This document shows, one piece after another, positions 34,378 through 44,017 of a DNA stretch of 64,000 nucleotides. The stretch is from Anaerostipes sp. MSJ-23 (GTDB lineage: Bacteria > Bacillota > Clostridia > Lachnospirales > Lachnospiraceae): contig NZ_JAHLPY010000009.1 in the NCBI RefSeq assembly GCF_018918155.1, positions 23,330 to 87,329 of the forward strand, written 5' to 3'. The notes under the pieces were generated by a model, which ran no database searches, had not been told where the DNA came from, and saw nothing but the letters and a program-made list of their open reading frames with translations. Made by a program: the position numbers and the translations under genes. Every line of letters begins with the position of its first letter. The first letter of the stretch is position 1.

Positions 34378-35214
34378 TTAATCACCTTTTCCTCTTCGAC
34401 TTTTCCTTGTTCGGATAAAAACTCCAATAATCAACAGAATACATACCGGAACTCCCATTGCAGTCGCCACTAAAAATGGATCAATCTGCAAAGCATCAGA
34501 AGCACCAACGTCTCTTGCGTTCACATTTGCAATTCTATGCCCACGAACTAACAGTCTGTGTGAATTCACTCCATACGGCGTACAGGTTACAAGGGTACAC
34601 AAATCTTTCCCTTGTTCTATATCCAGATACTCCATATTGTCTGGCTTTACAATACGGATCTGATCAACCTGATAAGTCAGAGTCTTATCTAATACTTGAA
34701 GCATAAATATATCCCCTTCTTCCATCTGATCCAGATTCGTAAATAATTTTGCAGATGGCAATCCACGATGTCCTGACAAAACACAATGGGTATTTTTCCC
34801 ACCCGTTGGAAGAGAAGACCCTGCAATATGTCCGATTGCAATCTGAAGTACCCCTTCATCAACTCCATGATAAATAGGAAGAGATACTTTGATCTTTGGA
34901 ATCTCAATATAACCAATAATGCCATTCTTTCCGACATCCAAAAGTTTGTTATATACTTTCCAATCTTTTTTTGTCAGATGCCATCGATCTGGCTTTGTAA
35001 TCAAAGTTTTATTATATTCCTGAGCTTCCTTCCATAGGCGCTGATAATCTTCCTTATCCAGTTTTTGCACTGCATCCACATAATTAGCAACGGCTCTTGT
35101 TTGGTAGAATGAATTCCAATAATCGCTCACCGTTGGATACAGCAATAAGCAAAGACCTACCACAAGAAACAAAATCACGATGATGGTTGATAAATGTTTT
35201 CTTATAAATTTCAT
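34378..35214 (-). CDS. Class C (pilin-polymerising) sortase
   Basis: The 278-residue enzyme has N-terminal and C-terminal membrane helices (about 10-28 and 245-268), catalytic His in LSGHRGLPS near residue 146, Cys in TLVTCTPYGVN near 207 and Arg in RLLVRGHR near 218. Two membrane segments and TLVTCTPYGVN are class C hallmarks. It should link pilin subunits through lysine isopeptide bonds. The usual D-P-F/W lid motif is not obvious; the lid region reads LTKPDRW-like. It lies between major and minor pilin genes. Confidence 0.95.
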   Translation of the reverse strand: MKFIRKHLSTIIVILFLVVGLCLLLYPTVSDYWNSFYQTRAVANYVDAVQKLDKEDYQRLWKEAQEYNKTLITKPDRWHLTKKDWKVYNKLLDVGKNGIIGYIEIPKIKVSLPIYHGVDEGVLQIAIGHIAGSSLPTGGKNTHCVLSGHRGLPSAKLFTNLDQMEEGDIFMLQVLDKTLTYQVDQIRIVKPDNMEYLDIEQGKDLCTLVTCTPYGVNSHRLLVRGHRIANVNARDVGASDALQIDPFLVATAMGVPVCILLIIGVFIRTRKSRRGKGD

Positions 35215-35251
35215 AAGACTCTCCTTGCTGCTGTATTAGGGATTCCTACCA

Positions 35252-35272
35252 GGAGGAATTAGCATTTCCTCC
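35252..35272 (-). other. Hairpin between major pilin and sortase C genes
   Basis: GGAGGAA-N7-TTCCTCC forms a 7-bp stem 38 bp upstream of the sortase start. The T-run after it is missing, so it may lower sortase expression relative to pilin or protect the pilin mRNA 3' end. Confidence 0.5.
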
Positions 35273-35304
35273 CGAATATTTTCTCCCTTTTGAAAAATTT
35301 CTTT

Positions 35305-36822
35305 TTATTTTCTTGTACTCATACGTCTTTTTGTAATCAAAATAATTGCTGCACCAATAACAAAGATTGCGCCAACAACATAAAAGATTTTCGTACCAAT
35401 TCCACCAGTTTCAGGCAATAAGGCGCCAGAGCCATTGATAACTTTTGTTGTGATAGATCCATTTTTTATATCTGTCTCAAATACACGATCAACACTTCCT
35501 CCACCAAGGTTAGTTCCTTTCAAAGTAAGTAATTTTGGATCATCTGAAGATACATCATGTGTTGCCGTAATTTCAAAATAAATATCATCAATTGAATTAT
35601 ATCCATCTGGAGTCTGTGTCTCTTTTAATCGATATTGCCCATCATCCAAACCTTTAAAAGTAAAAGTTGTGGTTGTTGAATCGTTTACCTCTACATACTC
35701 TCCAACGCTTTTCCATGTATCTTCAGCACTTCCTTCACCTTTTATTTTTTTCTCCAAAGTAAATTTAGCACCTTTTAATGGTTTGTTATTTTGATCTACT
35801 TTATTAATCACAGTTTCATATGTAAAAGCGATAACTTTATCTACTGGAGTCTTACCAGTTTCTGGTTTTTTATCTGAATCTTGATTTGGATTATTAGAAA
35901 ATTCTAGATACATTTCATTTGGATTTCCTGCTTCTCCAATTTTCGCCTTATCATTTAATAGAGATTTATAATCTACTTTAATCATACTATTATTTTGGAC
36001 TTGCGGAATATTTTTTAAATCATCAAATACAATATCAAAAGTATCGTTATCATCAGTATTGGTAACAACTTCATATCCACTTGTAATCAATTGATCATCT
36101 ACATATACTTTTACTGATTGGCTATCAAATGTTAACCCTTCTGATTCTTTATCATGAAAAACAAAACGATATTTTCCTGCATAGGATTTCATATTATCTG
36201 CTACTCGTCCTTCTAACTGAAATGAAATTTTATCTCCAATATCGTAATCTGCAGAATCCTGCCAATCCGTTGTATTTCCCGTTGTATCATTGTGATCTTT
36301 GATTTTTTTCTTTGAGTTAGGAATAGATGCTTTAGGTTGTACATTAATATCCTTTACCACACGGAAAATATATTCTGTATAGGCATCATTTTGTTCTGTT
36401 AATGTATCATTTGCATCTTTGATCATATAATAACCTGCTGGCACTGTTGCCGATCCACCGCCTGTAATTGTCGCATAAGGTTTTGTCATATCAACATATT
36501 TATTAATTGCCTTACGTTTTTCAGCATCAGTTTTTGTAGATACATTTTGAATTTCCTGCAAAATATCATTTGATACTTTATCGCCTTCTTTTCCACCTTT
36601 CCCATTTTGTCCCCATTTAATTTCTCCAAGAACACCGCTATCACTTACCGTACCAGTAAATACCTGATAAATCTCATAAGTATGACCAGTAGTACCAGAT
36701 CCATCCATTTTAATTGTAAAATTAGCTGCCGAAACCTTTCTTGATGGTGCTATGACTATCGTCATTGCAACTGCTAGTACCATGGTCAGCATGATACCAA
36801 GTATCTTTTTCATCTGTTTCAT
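35305..36822 (-). CDS. Major pilin subunit (LPETG)
   Basis: The 505-residue protein has a signal peptide ending KVSAA near residue 33, an N-terminal pilin domain with a lysine motif variant (INVQPKASIPNSKKKI near 155) that should be the isopeptide donor, a Cna-B domain with the E-box YRLKETQTPDGYN near 405, and LPETG near 470 followed by helix and RRMSTRK tail. This is the layout of Gram-positive backbone pilins. I use the ATG seven bases after GGAGG. It lies between the tip adhesin and sortase C. Confidence 0.93.
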   Translation of the reverse strand: MKQMKKILGIMLTMVLAVAMTIVIAPSRKVSAANFTIKMDGSGTTGHTYEIYQVFTGTVSDSGVLGEIKWGQNGKGGKEGDKVSNDILQEIQNVSTKTDAEKRKAINKYVDMTKPYATITGGGSATVPAGYYMIKDANDTLTEQNDAYTEYIFRVVKDINVQPKASIPNSKKKIKDHNDTTGNTTDWQDSADYDIGDKISFQLEGRVADNMKSYAGKYRFVFHDKESEGLTFDSQSVKVYVDDQLITSGYEVVTNTDDNDTFDIVFDDLKNIPQVQNNSMIKVDYKSLLNDKAKIGEAGNPNEMYLEFSNNPNQDSDKKPETGKTPVDKVIAFTYETVINKVDQNNKPLKGAKFTLEKKIKGEGSAEDTWKSVGEYVEVNDSTTTTFTFKGLDDGQYRLKETQTPDGYNSIDDIYFEITATHDVSSDDPKLLTLKGTNLGGGSVDRVFETDIKNGSITTKVINGSGALLPETGGIGTKIFYVVGAIFVIGAAIILITKRRMSTRK

Positions 36823-36889
36823 AAACATTCCTCCTTGTGTGTTTAAAATTAAAATTTACATTTATGAAAATCAAGTTTTTAATAGGGCT

Positions 36890-39800
36890 TTAATCCTCCC
36901 TCATTCCCTGATATTTCCTTTTATAAAATATGACTATAAAAGCCGCTGCTATAAACAAAACTCCTGCTGCAATATACCATTTAGTTCCCGAACCTCCTGT
37001 CTCCGGCAAAACATAAGATGCTACTTTGTTTGTAATCGAAATCTCACCACTTGAAATTCCATCATTATTAACATACGTTACTTGAATTCCAGATGCGACA
37101 TCTACTTCCTCAACTGTATAGAAATATGGTTTTCCTTCCGCATCCTTCTTATCAAGATTATCCCAAGAAGCAGTCCATTGATTACTACTATTTAACTCTT
37201 TTACATCTCCAACTTTTTCTTTATTTCCAACTGGCGTATAACTAGAAGCTGTTGCTGATTTAATTGTAGGATTTTCAAAATAATCTCCTGATGTACAAGT
37301 GATAGTAACTGTTGTATCTTTCGTTACCGACGGAATTACATACGTCATTTCTGCTTTTCCATCAGAATTTGCACTTTCCTTTTTCCCATCATATTCAACA
37401 GTATATTTCTGATTCCATGCTGGCACTATAATTGTTGCCGAACTATTCTTATTAACTATCGTTGAAGTACTTTTAAAGAGACTACCATTCCCTTTTACAT
37501 TGACCGTTAATGTATAACCATCCACTTTTGTTTTTTGCCGATATAATTGTACTTTTACATTTTTTTCTGTTGGTGATGTTGTTTTTCCCTCTTGATCTAC
37601 CCAAAATTTCTTCACACTAACCTTTGTATAATCATTTGGTACATAAAGGCTTCCACCATCTGCTCCAAAGAAAAGGATTTTTGATTGATCAATTCCAGAA
37701 CTTGAGGCCTGCGCTTTATTAAACGCTTCATTATTTTCTAAAATTTTTCCATTTTCCTTTGCCTTAAAAATAAAATAATACGGCTGTTCTGCTTTAGAAT
37801 AACCGCTTGGCGGCATCGTTTCTGTCATACGATACAAACGATAAGGCTCTAGCGCATCTTCTCCATCATGTTCTGCATTTAATTCTATTTGTCCATTACT
37901 ATCTGTTACAAGTTGTTGTGCCTGTGTTTTCCATTTGCTTCCATCCCAATATTCCAACTGAAATTTAGCTCCTGGTAACAACTTTTTATTGTTTTCACTA
38001 TCAACTTTATAAATTGTCAATTTTCCTTTTCGTACAATAGAAGAAGAAGTAATCTTCTCTAATTTTGCATCTGTTTTTTTCTCATATTCTCCGATCAAAT
38101 TAACCATATTGCTTAGCTGTGGTTGATCATGATTTCCAGCATCTATCGTATAACGGTATACAAGCATACACGACAATTCATCTGGTAGTTTCAATGTCAT
38201 TTTATGACTGGTCTGATCATAAGACATCTGATAACGACTAGAATCTATCTCCTTTCCAAGATTATTTTGTTGTGATTCATCATAAAAATAAAGTTTTACA
38301 TTAGTCAAATCTAAATAAGCATCAACTCCATTTGGAACACTCAATGTATCTGTCAATGTCAGAACATCTCCATTTGGTAATAAATCTCTTCCGCCTGGAT
38401 TAATTAGTACTTTGTACTCTACTACATTTGTTGCTTTTCCATCACTATCTTTTAACTGTTGTACAGATTTTTCTATATTATCTATCTGCCGATTCACAGT
38501 TGTATTTTGTTCTATATGGTTATTATTCCATTGTGCATTGTTAGAGTACACTTTATTATCTTTTGTCTTATCCTGCCAATAAGGATCATTCTTCACTGAT
38601 ACAGCATAGGTAATAGAAATAATATTTCCATCCTCAGAATCGCCATTTAATTGTCCGCAGCTATTGTAGCCTTTTGCAATTTTCATCGTTATTTTCTGTC
38701 CATCTTGTGAATATGTTACTTTATTATTTCCATTAAAATTATAATTTCCCCATTGATCCGTACTCCAATAATCATTTCCATAGAAATGTCCTTTAACAGA
38801 GTCTGCTACTAACGTTGCTCCATCTGGCAGCGTATCTGTAACTGTAATTTCTCCATCCTCATTTTTTTGTGTTCGAAGAAGAAGTCTGTAATATAAAATG
38901 CCCTCAGATGCATCATAATCTATCTTGGCACTTCCATCATGGTATGAAATATTATTGCCATCCTTAATACCGATCTGTTTGTCAAATACTTTTGGTCTTG
39001 TATAACTATGATCAGCAGTTACCGTATGGTTAGGAATAAAAGATTCATTTTTAAACTTCCATGTATCCCCAGTATTCATTGCCTCAATGTTTACAATCGT
39101 AGAATAATCTAATTGCATCTTTGTTCCTACAATATCTTTATGTCCATCTTTCGGTATAACATCCACAGTAAATTTCTGAACTTTCGATGTAGTATCCGAT
39201 GCTTGAATCTCTTTTCCATCCTTGTCATAATATTTTACTTGGAAGGAAACATAATCATTGTTATAGCCGCACTCTGTATCTTTATCATTGATTTTTAACG
39301 TAATTTTGATTTTATCTTCGATCTGTTTCTGCAATTCAGATGCGATCGCATAATGACTGTTTTCTGTAGGAGTACTTGTACCTCCTTCGGTTGTTGCCTG
39401 TTTGATCGTATCTGTATACTGGAACGTTCCCATCGCACCATTTGGTAATGTAATAATTGATTGCCAATGATAGTAATGTTTATCATTTTTTGTTTCTTCG
39501 CCATTCCATTGCTTTGAAAGATTCCATGAACGATGATTCACTCCAATTTCTTTTTCAGAATTATAGTCTTTCCCATCTTTTCCGATATTTGCTGTATTTT
39601 TTACATTACTATTTCCATCAGGTGCTTTTGTTTGGTATTCAATCGTGTACGTATCTTTTGATCCCTCTCCAAAGGTATAAGATAAATCTTTCTGATTTGC
39701 AGAGATCTTTCCAATTTCTTTGCCTGAACTATCTTTAATAATGGCATCTCCTACCATATCTTCCGGCAATGTATCAGTAAATTTATATCCACTAATATCT

Positions 39801-41611
39801 TTCTTCGATTGATTTACTGTAACTTTCCATTGAATTAGACCCGTATTTTGATCATAGTATCCATCTTTAAAAATCATCGATTTAGAAATTTCCACACTAT
39901 TCCATGCCCAATCATTATGATTTCCGCTTTGTGCACCAGCACTGTTCGCAAGAGTACCTGCTCCATCTTTTCCTGTTGTCTCTGCTTCTGCTGTATAACT
40001 TACAACATACTGTTCTCCTGTTTTTAATGCCGGAAGATTGGAAATTTCAAATTTCTGTGCAGAATTTTCTGTCGTAATCGATGGTGTATATCCATTTACT
40101 TCTGTCTTATTTCCATTGGCATCTATTTTATAAATTTTAAAACTATCTTTATTATAAGTTCCAGTCGCATTTCCATTTTGGAATGCATCTTTAATCGTTA
40201 CATTGCCTTCTGTACCATTTTTAGTAGAAACCGTTACTGAATATTCAATTGTTTTTCCATCTTCTTTCAAAGTTGCTGTTTTCTTCGTATTAATGTCATA
40301 TTCTTCTTTTTGTTTTTTTACTGTAATACTTCCAGCATCTCCACCAAACTTAATTTTTCCATCTTCTCCAACACCATCTCTTGAGAGAGTTCCTTCAAAT
40401 TGAATTTCTCCACTGAATGCATCTCCATTAGCAAACTCTTTATTAAACCGAATTTCAATTAAGCCATTTGTATCGATAATATAAGTACCAACATTTCGAA
40501 TTCCTTGATAGACAATACCGGTTTCCTTCTTGCTGAGCTGAATACCACTTGGTAACTGATAATAGATTATTGTTTGATTATCTGGCACTTTTCCGGCAGG
40601 CAATTGATATTGTAAATTTAGACGAACCTGATCACCTTCCGTAAACTCTGTAGATTCCTTCCATTGTCCATTCTCTAATTTAGAAATAGTTGCTCCGGTC
40701 AAATAATCACCAAAATTCAATCTTTCTTCATTAGAATTTCCAGTGGATTCTTTTACTTTTTTCGCTTTTGTCTTTTTTATTTTCTTCGATTTATTTGATT
40801 TCTGTACAATATTTGCTTTTCCCTGTATAATATTTAATTTCTGTACAATACAATATTCATCACCTTTCTTGGCAATGGCTTGTATCTGTTCTTCATTTGC
40901 AATTTTATTTGTCTTTTCATCAGATTCTTCTGTCGAAGAGGTCGATGAATCTACTTCTTTGTTATCTTCTTTATTATCTTCTTTGTTATAACATTCTTCC
41001 GTATGTTGATGTTCTTCTTTTCCGCAAACCAACTCTTTTTCTGGTTCAGGAAAGCATTCCTTTGTATGTATATGCTCTTCCACTTCCAGTTTTCCACATT
41101 GTAACTGTGTTGTCTCTTTTCCATCTTTATCATAACAACTTTCCGTATGTTGATGTGGCTGATAAGATTCTTCCTGTCCGCAAATCAAATTTCCATCTTT
41201 ATCATAACAACTTTCCGTATGTTGATGCCCCTTTTCTTCCGGTAATGGGCATATTAATTTACCTTCTGAATTATAACAATCTTTGTTATGCTGATGAAGA
41301 ACAAAATCAGCCTTCCCACAAATTAAATTGTTATCTTTATCATAACAATCTTTCGTATGTTGATGTATTTTTAAATGATCCATACACAATAATTTTTCTA
41401 TTGGTTTTTCTTTATAACATTTTTCCGTATGTGTATGCTCTTCTTTTCCGCAAATCGGTTTTTTACTCATTGTAATTGCAGGCAAGATCAACATATAAGT
41501 TGTAATAAAAACAACCATAATTGCTAATGCAAGAACCGTACGTTTCCATATTTTTTGTTTTTTGTGCTTTTTCAAATATTTTTTAATTCGTGTTAACAAT
41601 GATGAATCCAT
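36890..41611 (-). CDS. Giant LPETG tip adhesin with seven His/Cys repeats
   Basis: The 1573-residue surface protein has an N-terminal hydrophobic export segment (about residues 26-48), then residues 54-207 with 14 cysteines in seven units of HxH[T/N]xxC[Y/F]. After an acidic Ser/Thr-rich linker come many adhesin-like beta domains (isopeptide/Cna-B type, with DTLP motifs typical of such domains), a SpaA-like domain near 1215, a Cna-B domain near 1365, and LPETG near 1535 with helix and charged tail. It is first of the structural genes after the dedicated signal peptidase and is probably the pilus tip. Confidence 0.9.
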   Translation of the reverse strand: MDSSLLTRIKKYLKKHKKQKIWKRTVLALAIMVVFITTYMLILPAITMSKKPICGKEEHTHTEKCYKEKPIEKLLCMDHLKIHQHTKDCYDKDNNLICGKADFVLHQHNKDCYNSEGKLICPLPEEKGHQHTESCYDKDGNLICGQEESYQPHQHTESCYDKDGKETTQLQCGKLEVEEHIHTKECFPEPEKELVCGKEEHQHTEECYNKEDNKEDNKEVDSSTSSTEESDEKTNKIANEEQIQAIAKKGDEYCIVQKLNIIQGKANIVQKSNKSKKIKKTKAKKVKESTGNSNEERLNFGDYLTGATISKLENGQWKESTEFTEGDQVRLNLQYQLPAGKVPDNQTIIYYQLPSGIQLSKKETGIVYQGIRNVGTYIIDTNGLIEIRFNKEFANGDAFSGEIQFEGTLSRDGVGEDGKIKFGGDAGSITVKKQKEEYDINTKKTATLKEDGKTIEYSVTVSTKNGTEGNVTIKDAFQNGNATGTYNKDSFKIYKIDANGNKTEVNGYTPSITTENSAQKFEISNLPALKTGEQYVVSYTAEAETTGKDGAGTLANSAGAQSGNHNDWAWNSVEISKSMIFKDGYYDQNTGLIQWKVTVNQSKKDISGYKFTDTLPEDMVGDAIIKDSSGKEIGKISANQKDLSYTFGEGSKDTYTIEYQTKAPDGNSNVKNTANIGKDGKDYNSEKEIGVNHRSWNLSKQWNGEETKNDKHYYHWQSIITLPNGAMGTFQYTDTIKQATTEGGTSTPTENSHYAIASELQKQIEDKIKITLKINDKDTECGYNNDYVSFQVKYYDKDGKEIQASDTTSKVQKFTVDVIPKDGHKDIVGTKMQLDYSTIVNIEAMNTGDTWKFKNESFIPNHTVTADHSYTRPKVFDKQIGIKDGNNISYHDGSAKIDYDASEGILYYRLLLRTQKNEDGEITVTDTLPDGATLVADSVKGHFYGNDYWSTDQWGNYNFNGNNKVTYSQDGQKITMKIAKGYNSCGQLNGDSEDGNIISITYAVSVKNDPYWQDKTKDNKVYSNNAQWNNNHIEQNTTVNRQIDNIEKSVQQLKDSDGKATNVVEYKVLINPGGRDLLPNGDVLTLTDTLSVPNGVDAYLDLTNVKLYFYDESQQNNLGKEIDSSRYQMSYDQTSHKMTLKLPDELSCMLVYRYTIDAGNHDQPQLSNMVNLIGEYEKKTDAKLEKITSSSIVRKGKLTIYKVDSENNKKLLPGAKFQLEYWDGSKWKTQAQQLVTDSNGQIELNAEHDGEDALEPYRLYRMTETMPPSGYSKAEQPYYFIFKAKENGKILENNEAFNKAQASSSGIDQSKILFFGADGGSLYVPNDYTKVSVKKFWVDQEGKTTSPTEKNVKVQLYRQKTKVDGYTLTVNVKGNGSLFKSTSTIVNKNSSATIIVPAWNQKYTVEYDGKKESANSDGKAEMTYVIPSVTKDTTVTITCTSGDYFENPTIKSATASSYTPVGNKEKVGDVKELNSSNQWTASWDNLDKKDAEGKPYFYTVEEVDVASGIQVTYVNNDGISSGEISITNKVASYVLPETGGSGTKWYIAAGVLFIAAAFIVIFYKRKYQGMRED
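41118..41227. repeat. Exact 38-bp direct repeat within the His/Cys region
   Basis: The same 38 bases occur at 41118-41155 and 41190-41227, one 72-bp unit apart (24 codons). Neighbouring repeats are more diverged, so this pair is a recent duplication or gene-conversion product and could change repeat number in frame. Confidence 0.85.
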
Positions 41612-41649
41612 TGTGACGACTCCCCCTTCTCTTAGGTATTCATAAATAA

Positions 41650-42225
41650 TTAATTAATTGGTCCCATCTTTTTCAAAGGCCATATACGGAATACTAATTT
41701 CCCTACAATTTGCTCTTCTGCAACACAACCAACAACCAATTTTCGACTGTCAACAGATACCGATCGATGATCTCCCATTACAAAGACTTTTCCATCTGGC
41801 ACCTGGTAAGGCAATGTAATATCACAATCTCCAAGTGCTTTTTCCTTTACATAAGGTTCATCAAGTTCTTTACCATCAACCGTTACATTCCCATTTTTAT
41901 CAATATCGACCCACTCGCCAGCATTTGCAATAACACGTTTGATTAAAATTTTATTATTATAATAAAAAGCAATGACTTCTCCTTTTTTAAATTTGGAATG
42001 TTTCAATGATATCACAATATCTCCACCTGATAGTGTTGGATTCATGGAAGAACCATAAATCTGTAATACTGGAAGAAAAATCGTTGCCACCAGAATAGCC
42101 ATCGCTGCAACAATAATTAGTATATAAATAGTATTTTTGAATGTTTTTTCGTAATTACTTCGATATCTCTCCCTTTTTAATTCCTTTTCCAGTTCATTGA
42201 CTGTAGGAATCAAAAGTTTTTGCAT
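41650..42225 (-). CDS. Signal peptidase I of the pilus locus
   Basis: The 191-residue membrane protease has one membrane helix (about residues 30-52), the nucleophile Ser in YGSSMNPTL near residue 59, the general base Lys in ILIKRVIAN near 94, and the GDHRSVSVDSR box near 150. Pilus loci often carry their own signal peptidase for pilin processing. I prefer the ATG at 42225, where AAAAGGG is five bases upstream; an in-frame ATG at 42246 has no clear ribosome site. Confidence 0.93.
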   Translation of the reverse strand: MQKLLIPTVNELEKELKRERYRSNYEKTFKNTIYILIIVAAMAILVATIFLPVLQIYGSSMNPTLSGGDIVISLKHSKFKKGEVIAFYYNNKILIKRVIANAGEWVDIDKNGNVTVDGKELDEPYVKEKALGDCDITLPYQVPDGKVFVMGDHRSVSVDSRKLVVGCVAEEQIVGKLVFRIWPLKKMGPIN

Positions 42226-42255
42226 TTTTTCCCTTTTCTTTTTCATTGCTCATCA

Positions 42256-42780
42256 TCAATCCCTCTGAATATCTCCCGTAAAGGTTATCAATTCTCGTAA
42301 TCCTTTATGTGCATCATAAAATTCTTCCAAATATCTTGAAATTTTATCCCATTTTTCCTCAGAATCTCTTTTTGCCTTTGCAATCATAGCTGCACACTTT
42401 TGCTCCGTTTCTATTTCTTTTTGCTGGCACTGAGCTTCCATTTGATTTTTTAACTGCAGGCACTCTACTTTTGTATTTTCAAGTAACTGCTTTGCTTGTG
42501 TTTTTACATCTTTCATTTCAGTTTCCTTTTTTTTCTCAATCATCTTGATATTATCAAGATATTGCTCTGAAGCTTCCTGAGCAGCAGTAAATACCCCGTT
42601 TAACTGCAAAGATGCTTCTGCAATTGATCCAACTTCCTCAATGCAAATTGCTCTTTCCTTTAATTGCTCCTGTGCCTGCGCAAGAGATTTTTTTAATTTT
42701 TCTACTTCTTTACTCTGTTCAAGAAGCATTTCCAAAAGTTCGCCTCGTTTTAATCGGCTTAATTCTTTATCTGTCATCAT
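42256..42780 (-). CDS. Coiled-coil protein of the pilus locus
   Basis: The 174-residue soluble protein is almost wholly helical, with heptad-rich stretches from about residue 20 to 150 and a conserved-looking N terminus (LSRLKRGELLEMLLEQSKE) and GSIAEASLQLNG segment. I recall similar small proteins next to signal peptidase and pilin genes in Lachnospiraceae, but no function is established. It has no signal peptide, so it acts inside the cell. It is first in the operon, 55 bp from a strong promoter, and 10-30 bp upstream of the signal peptidase start. Confidence 0.8.
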   Translation of the reverse strand: MMTDKELSRLKRGELLEMLLEQSKEVEKLKKSLAQAQEQLKERAICIEEVGSIAEASLQLNGVFTAAQEASEQYLDNIKMIEKKKETEMKDVKTQAKQLLENTKVECLQLKNQMEAQCQQKEIETEQKCAAMIAKAKRDSEEKWDKISRYLEEFYDAHKGLRELITFTGDIQRD

Positions 42781-42801
42781 AATTCCACCTTATCCATATA
42801 C

Positions 42802-42831
42802 AGAATACTATTTATTAATAATTTATGTCAA
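42802..42831 (-). promoter_or_regulatory. Promoter of the pilus operon
   Basis: On the minus strand a consensus TTGACA (42826-42831) and TATTCT (42802-42807) are 18 bp apart, just upstream of the coiled-coil gene start at 42780. Confidence 0.8.
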
Positions 42832-43123
42832 TAAAATACTATCTATTTCATCAAACTTTATCCTGAATTAGAAGAAAGATCGCCACCATTAAAATTTATT
42901 TTAATTTTTCTATTGATATTAAGTGATAATGTGTTTAAAATATTCATAAAGAGCTCTTTTGTGTGTATTTGTTAAGATTGGACACTTTAATTTTACCACA
43001 AATGGATGCTCTTTTTTTATTCACTTGATAGATGAAGAGAAAAATTTGATAAAAATATAGTAACTATGCGACTTTCAGTCGCTAACACGACGAAGTCGTG
43101 AATAATTCAGGTTTATGCTATTA
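42832..43123. other. Long AT-rich upstream region of the pilus operon
   Basis: No gene is visible. It holds an A/T palindrome (ATTAAAA-TTTA-TTTTAAT near 42889-42906), where the response regulator may bind, and two adjacent triloop hairpins at 43068-43100 after the response-regulator gene. Confidence 0.5.
43068..43100. repeat. Twin triloop hairpins
   Basis: GCGACT-TTC-AGTCGC (43068-43082) and CACGAC-GAA-GTCGTG (43086-43100) are two perfect 6-bp stems with 3-base loops, three bases apart. They follow the response-regulator gene by 24 bp. No T-run directly follows on either strand. Confidence 0.6.
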
Positions 43124-43918
43124 TTATTCATTATATAAATATTTCATAGTAAGCATGGCTTCTTTTTCTCTTGCCCACTCATAATCTTCCATATAATTTC
43201 CTTCAAATGTATTGGTCTGTCGATCTTCTTGATCAAAAAGATCACAATTTACTTTCTGTTTTTTTACAAAGCAATATCCTCTTCTATTTTGTAAAATGTT
43301 ATCACATCCATAATGAATAAATAAACGCTTACAATAGGAAACTGCTTTTCGATATAAATTTTTTGTTTTCTCGTCAAATGGACGATCAGACCACAATTTG
43401 TCAATGGCCTCTTCCATGGACACATAGCCGCCCTCATGATCAATACATAATGCTAATAATTCCTTTGCTTTCGCATTCGAAAAATGAATCAATTCTCCAT
43501 CAATAAAAACATTAAAACGGCCAAAGGTTTCAAATCGCACCTTACGTTTCAATCTTCCAGACAATAAAACAGCACGCTGTACCATGTCTTTGATATCCGC
43601 TTCATTATATGGTTTTACAATATAATAATCGGCTTTTACATCAAAGATTGCCTCTTTTAAATAATCCCAGTATCCAGTTACATAAATAAGAATCATGTCC
43701 GGATATAATTTTCTCAACTCCTTTCCAAGATGAATTCCTCCGATTCCGGGCATTTCAACATCTAAAACTGCAAAATCAATTTCATGATCTTTTGCATATT
43801 TTAATGCCTTGGAAGGTGATGTAAAAACTTCTTTTAAATCAATTTCTTCATAACTTTTCAGATAATTTTCAAGCTGTTTTAAAATAATATATTCATCATC
43901 AACTAATATCGTTTTCAT
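43124..43918 (-). CDS. Response regulator with SARP-like DNA-binding domain
   Basis: The 264-residue protein has a receiver domain (residues 1-120; phospho-acceptor Asp53 in VLDVEMPG, Lys near 102 in IVKPYNE) joined to a winged-helix domain of the SARP/OmpR type (about 127-225: VRFETFGRFNVFIDGELIHF, AKAKELLALCIDHEGGYVS). The C-terminal TPR-like part usual in SARP proteins is very short. It follows the histidine kinase on the same strand and precedes the pilus operon, which it probably controls. Confidence 0.9.
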   Translation of the reverse strand: MKTILVDDEYIILKQLENYLKSYEEIDLKEVFTSPSKALKYAKDHEIDFAVLDVEMPGIGGIHLGKELRKLYPDMILIYVTGYWDYLKEAIFDVKADYYIVKPYNEADIKDMVQRAVLLSGRLKRKVRFETFGRFNVFIDGELIHFSNAKAKELLALCIDHEGGYVSMEEAIDKLWSDRPFDEKTKNLYRKAVSYCKRLFIHYGCDNILQNRRGYCFVKKQKVNCDLFDQEDRQTNTFEGNYMEDYEWAREKEAMLTMKYLYNE

Positions 43919-44017
43919 ATCTTATTCCCTATCATATATATCTTTAGTTCTAAAATTTATTTTCTATCTTTTCCCACAAGATTATACACAATTGTACGGA
44001 TAATTGCACGGTTTTTC

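Noticed and set aside
40743..41475. Plus-strand frames of up to 192 codons opposite the adhesin repeats
   Set aside because: They mirror the periodic His/Cys repeat coding on the minus strand and lack ribosome sites.
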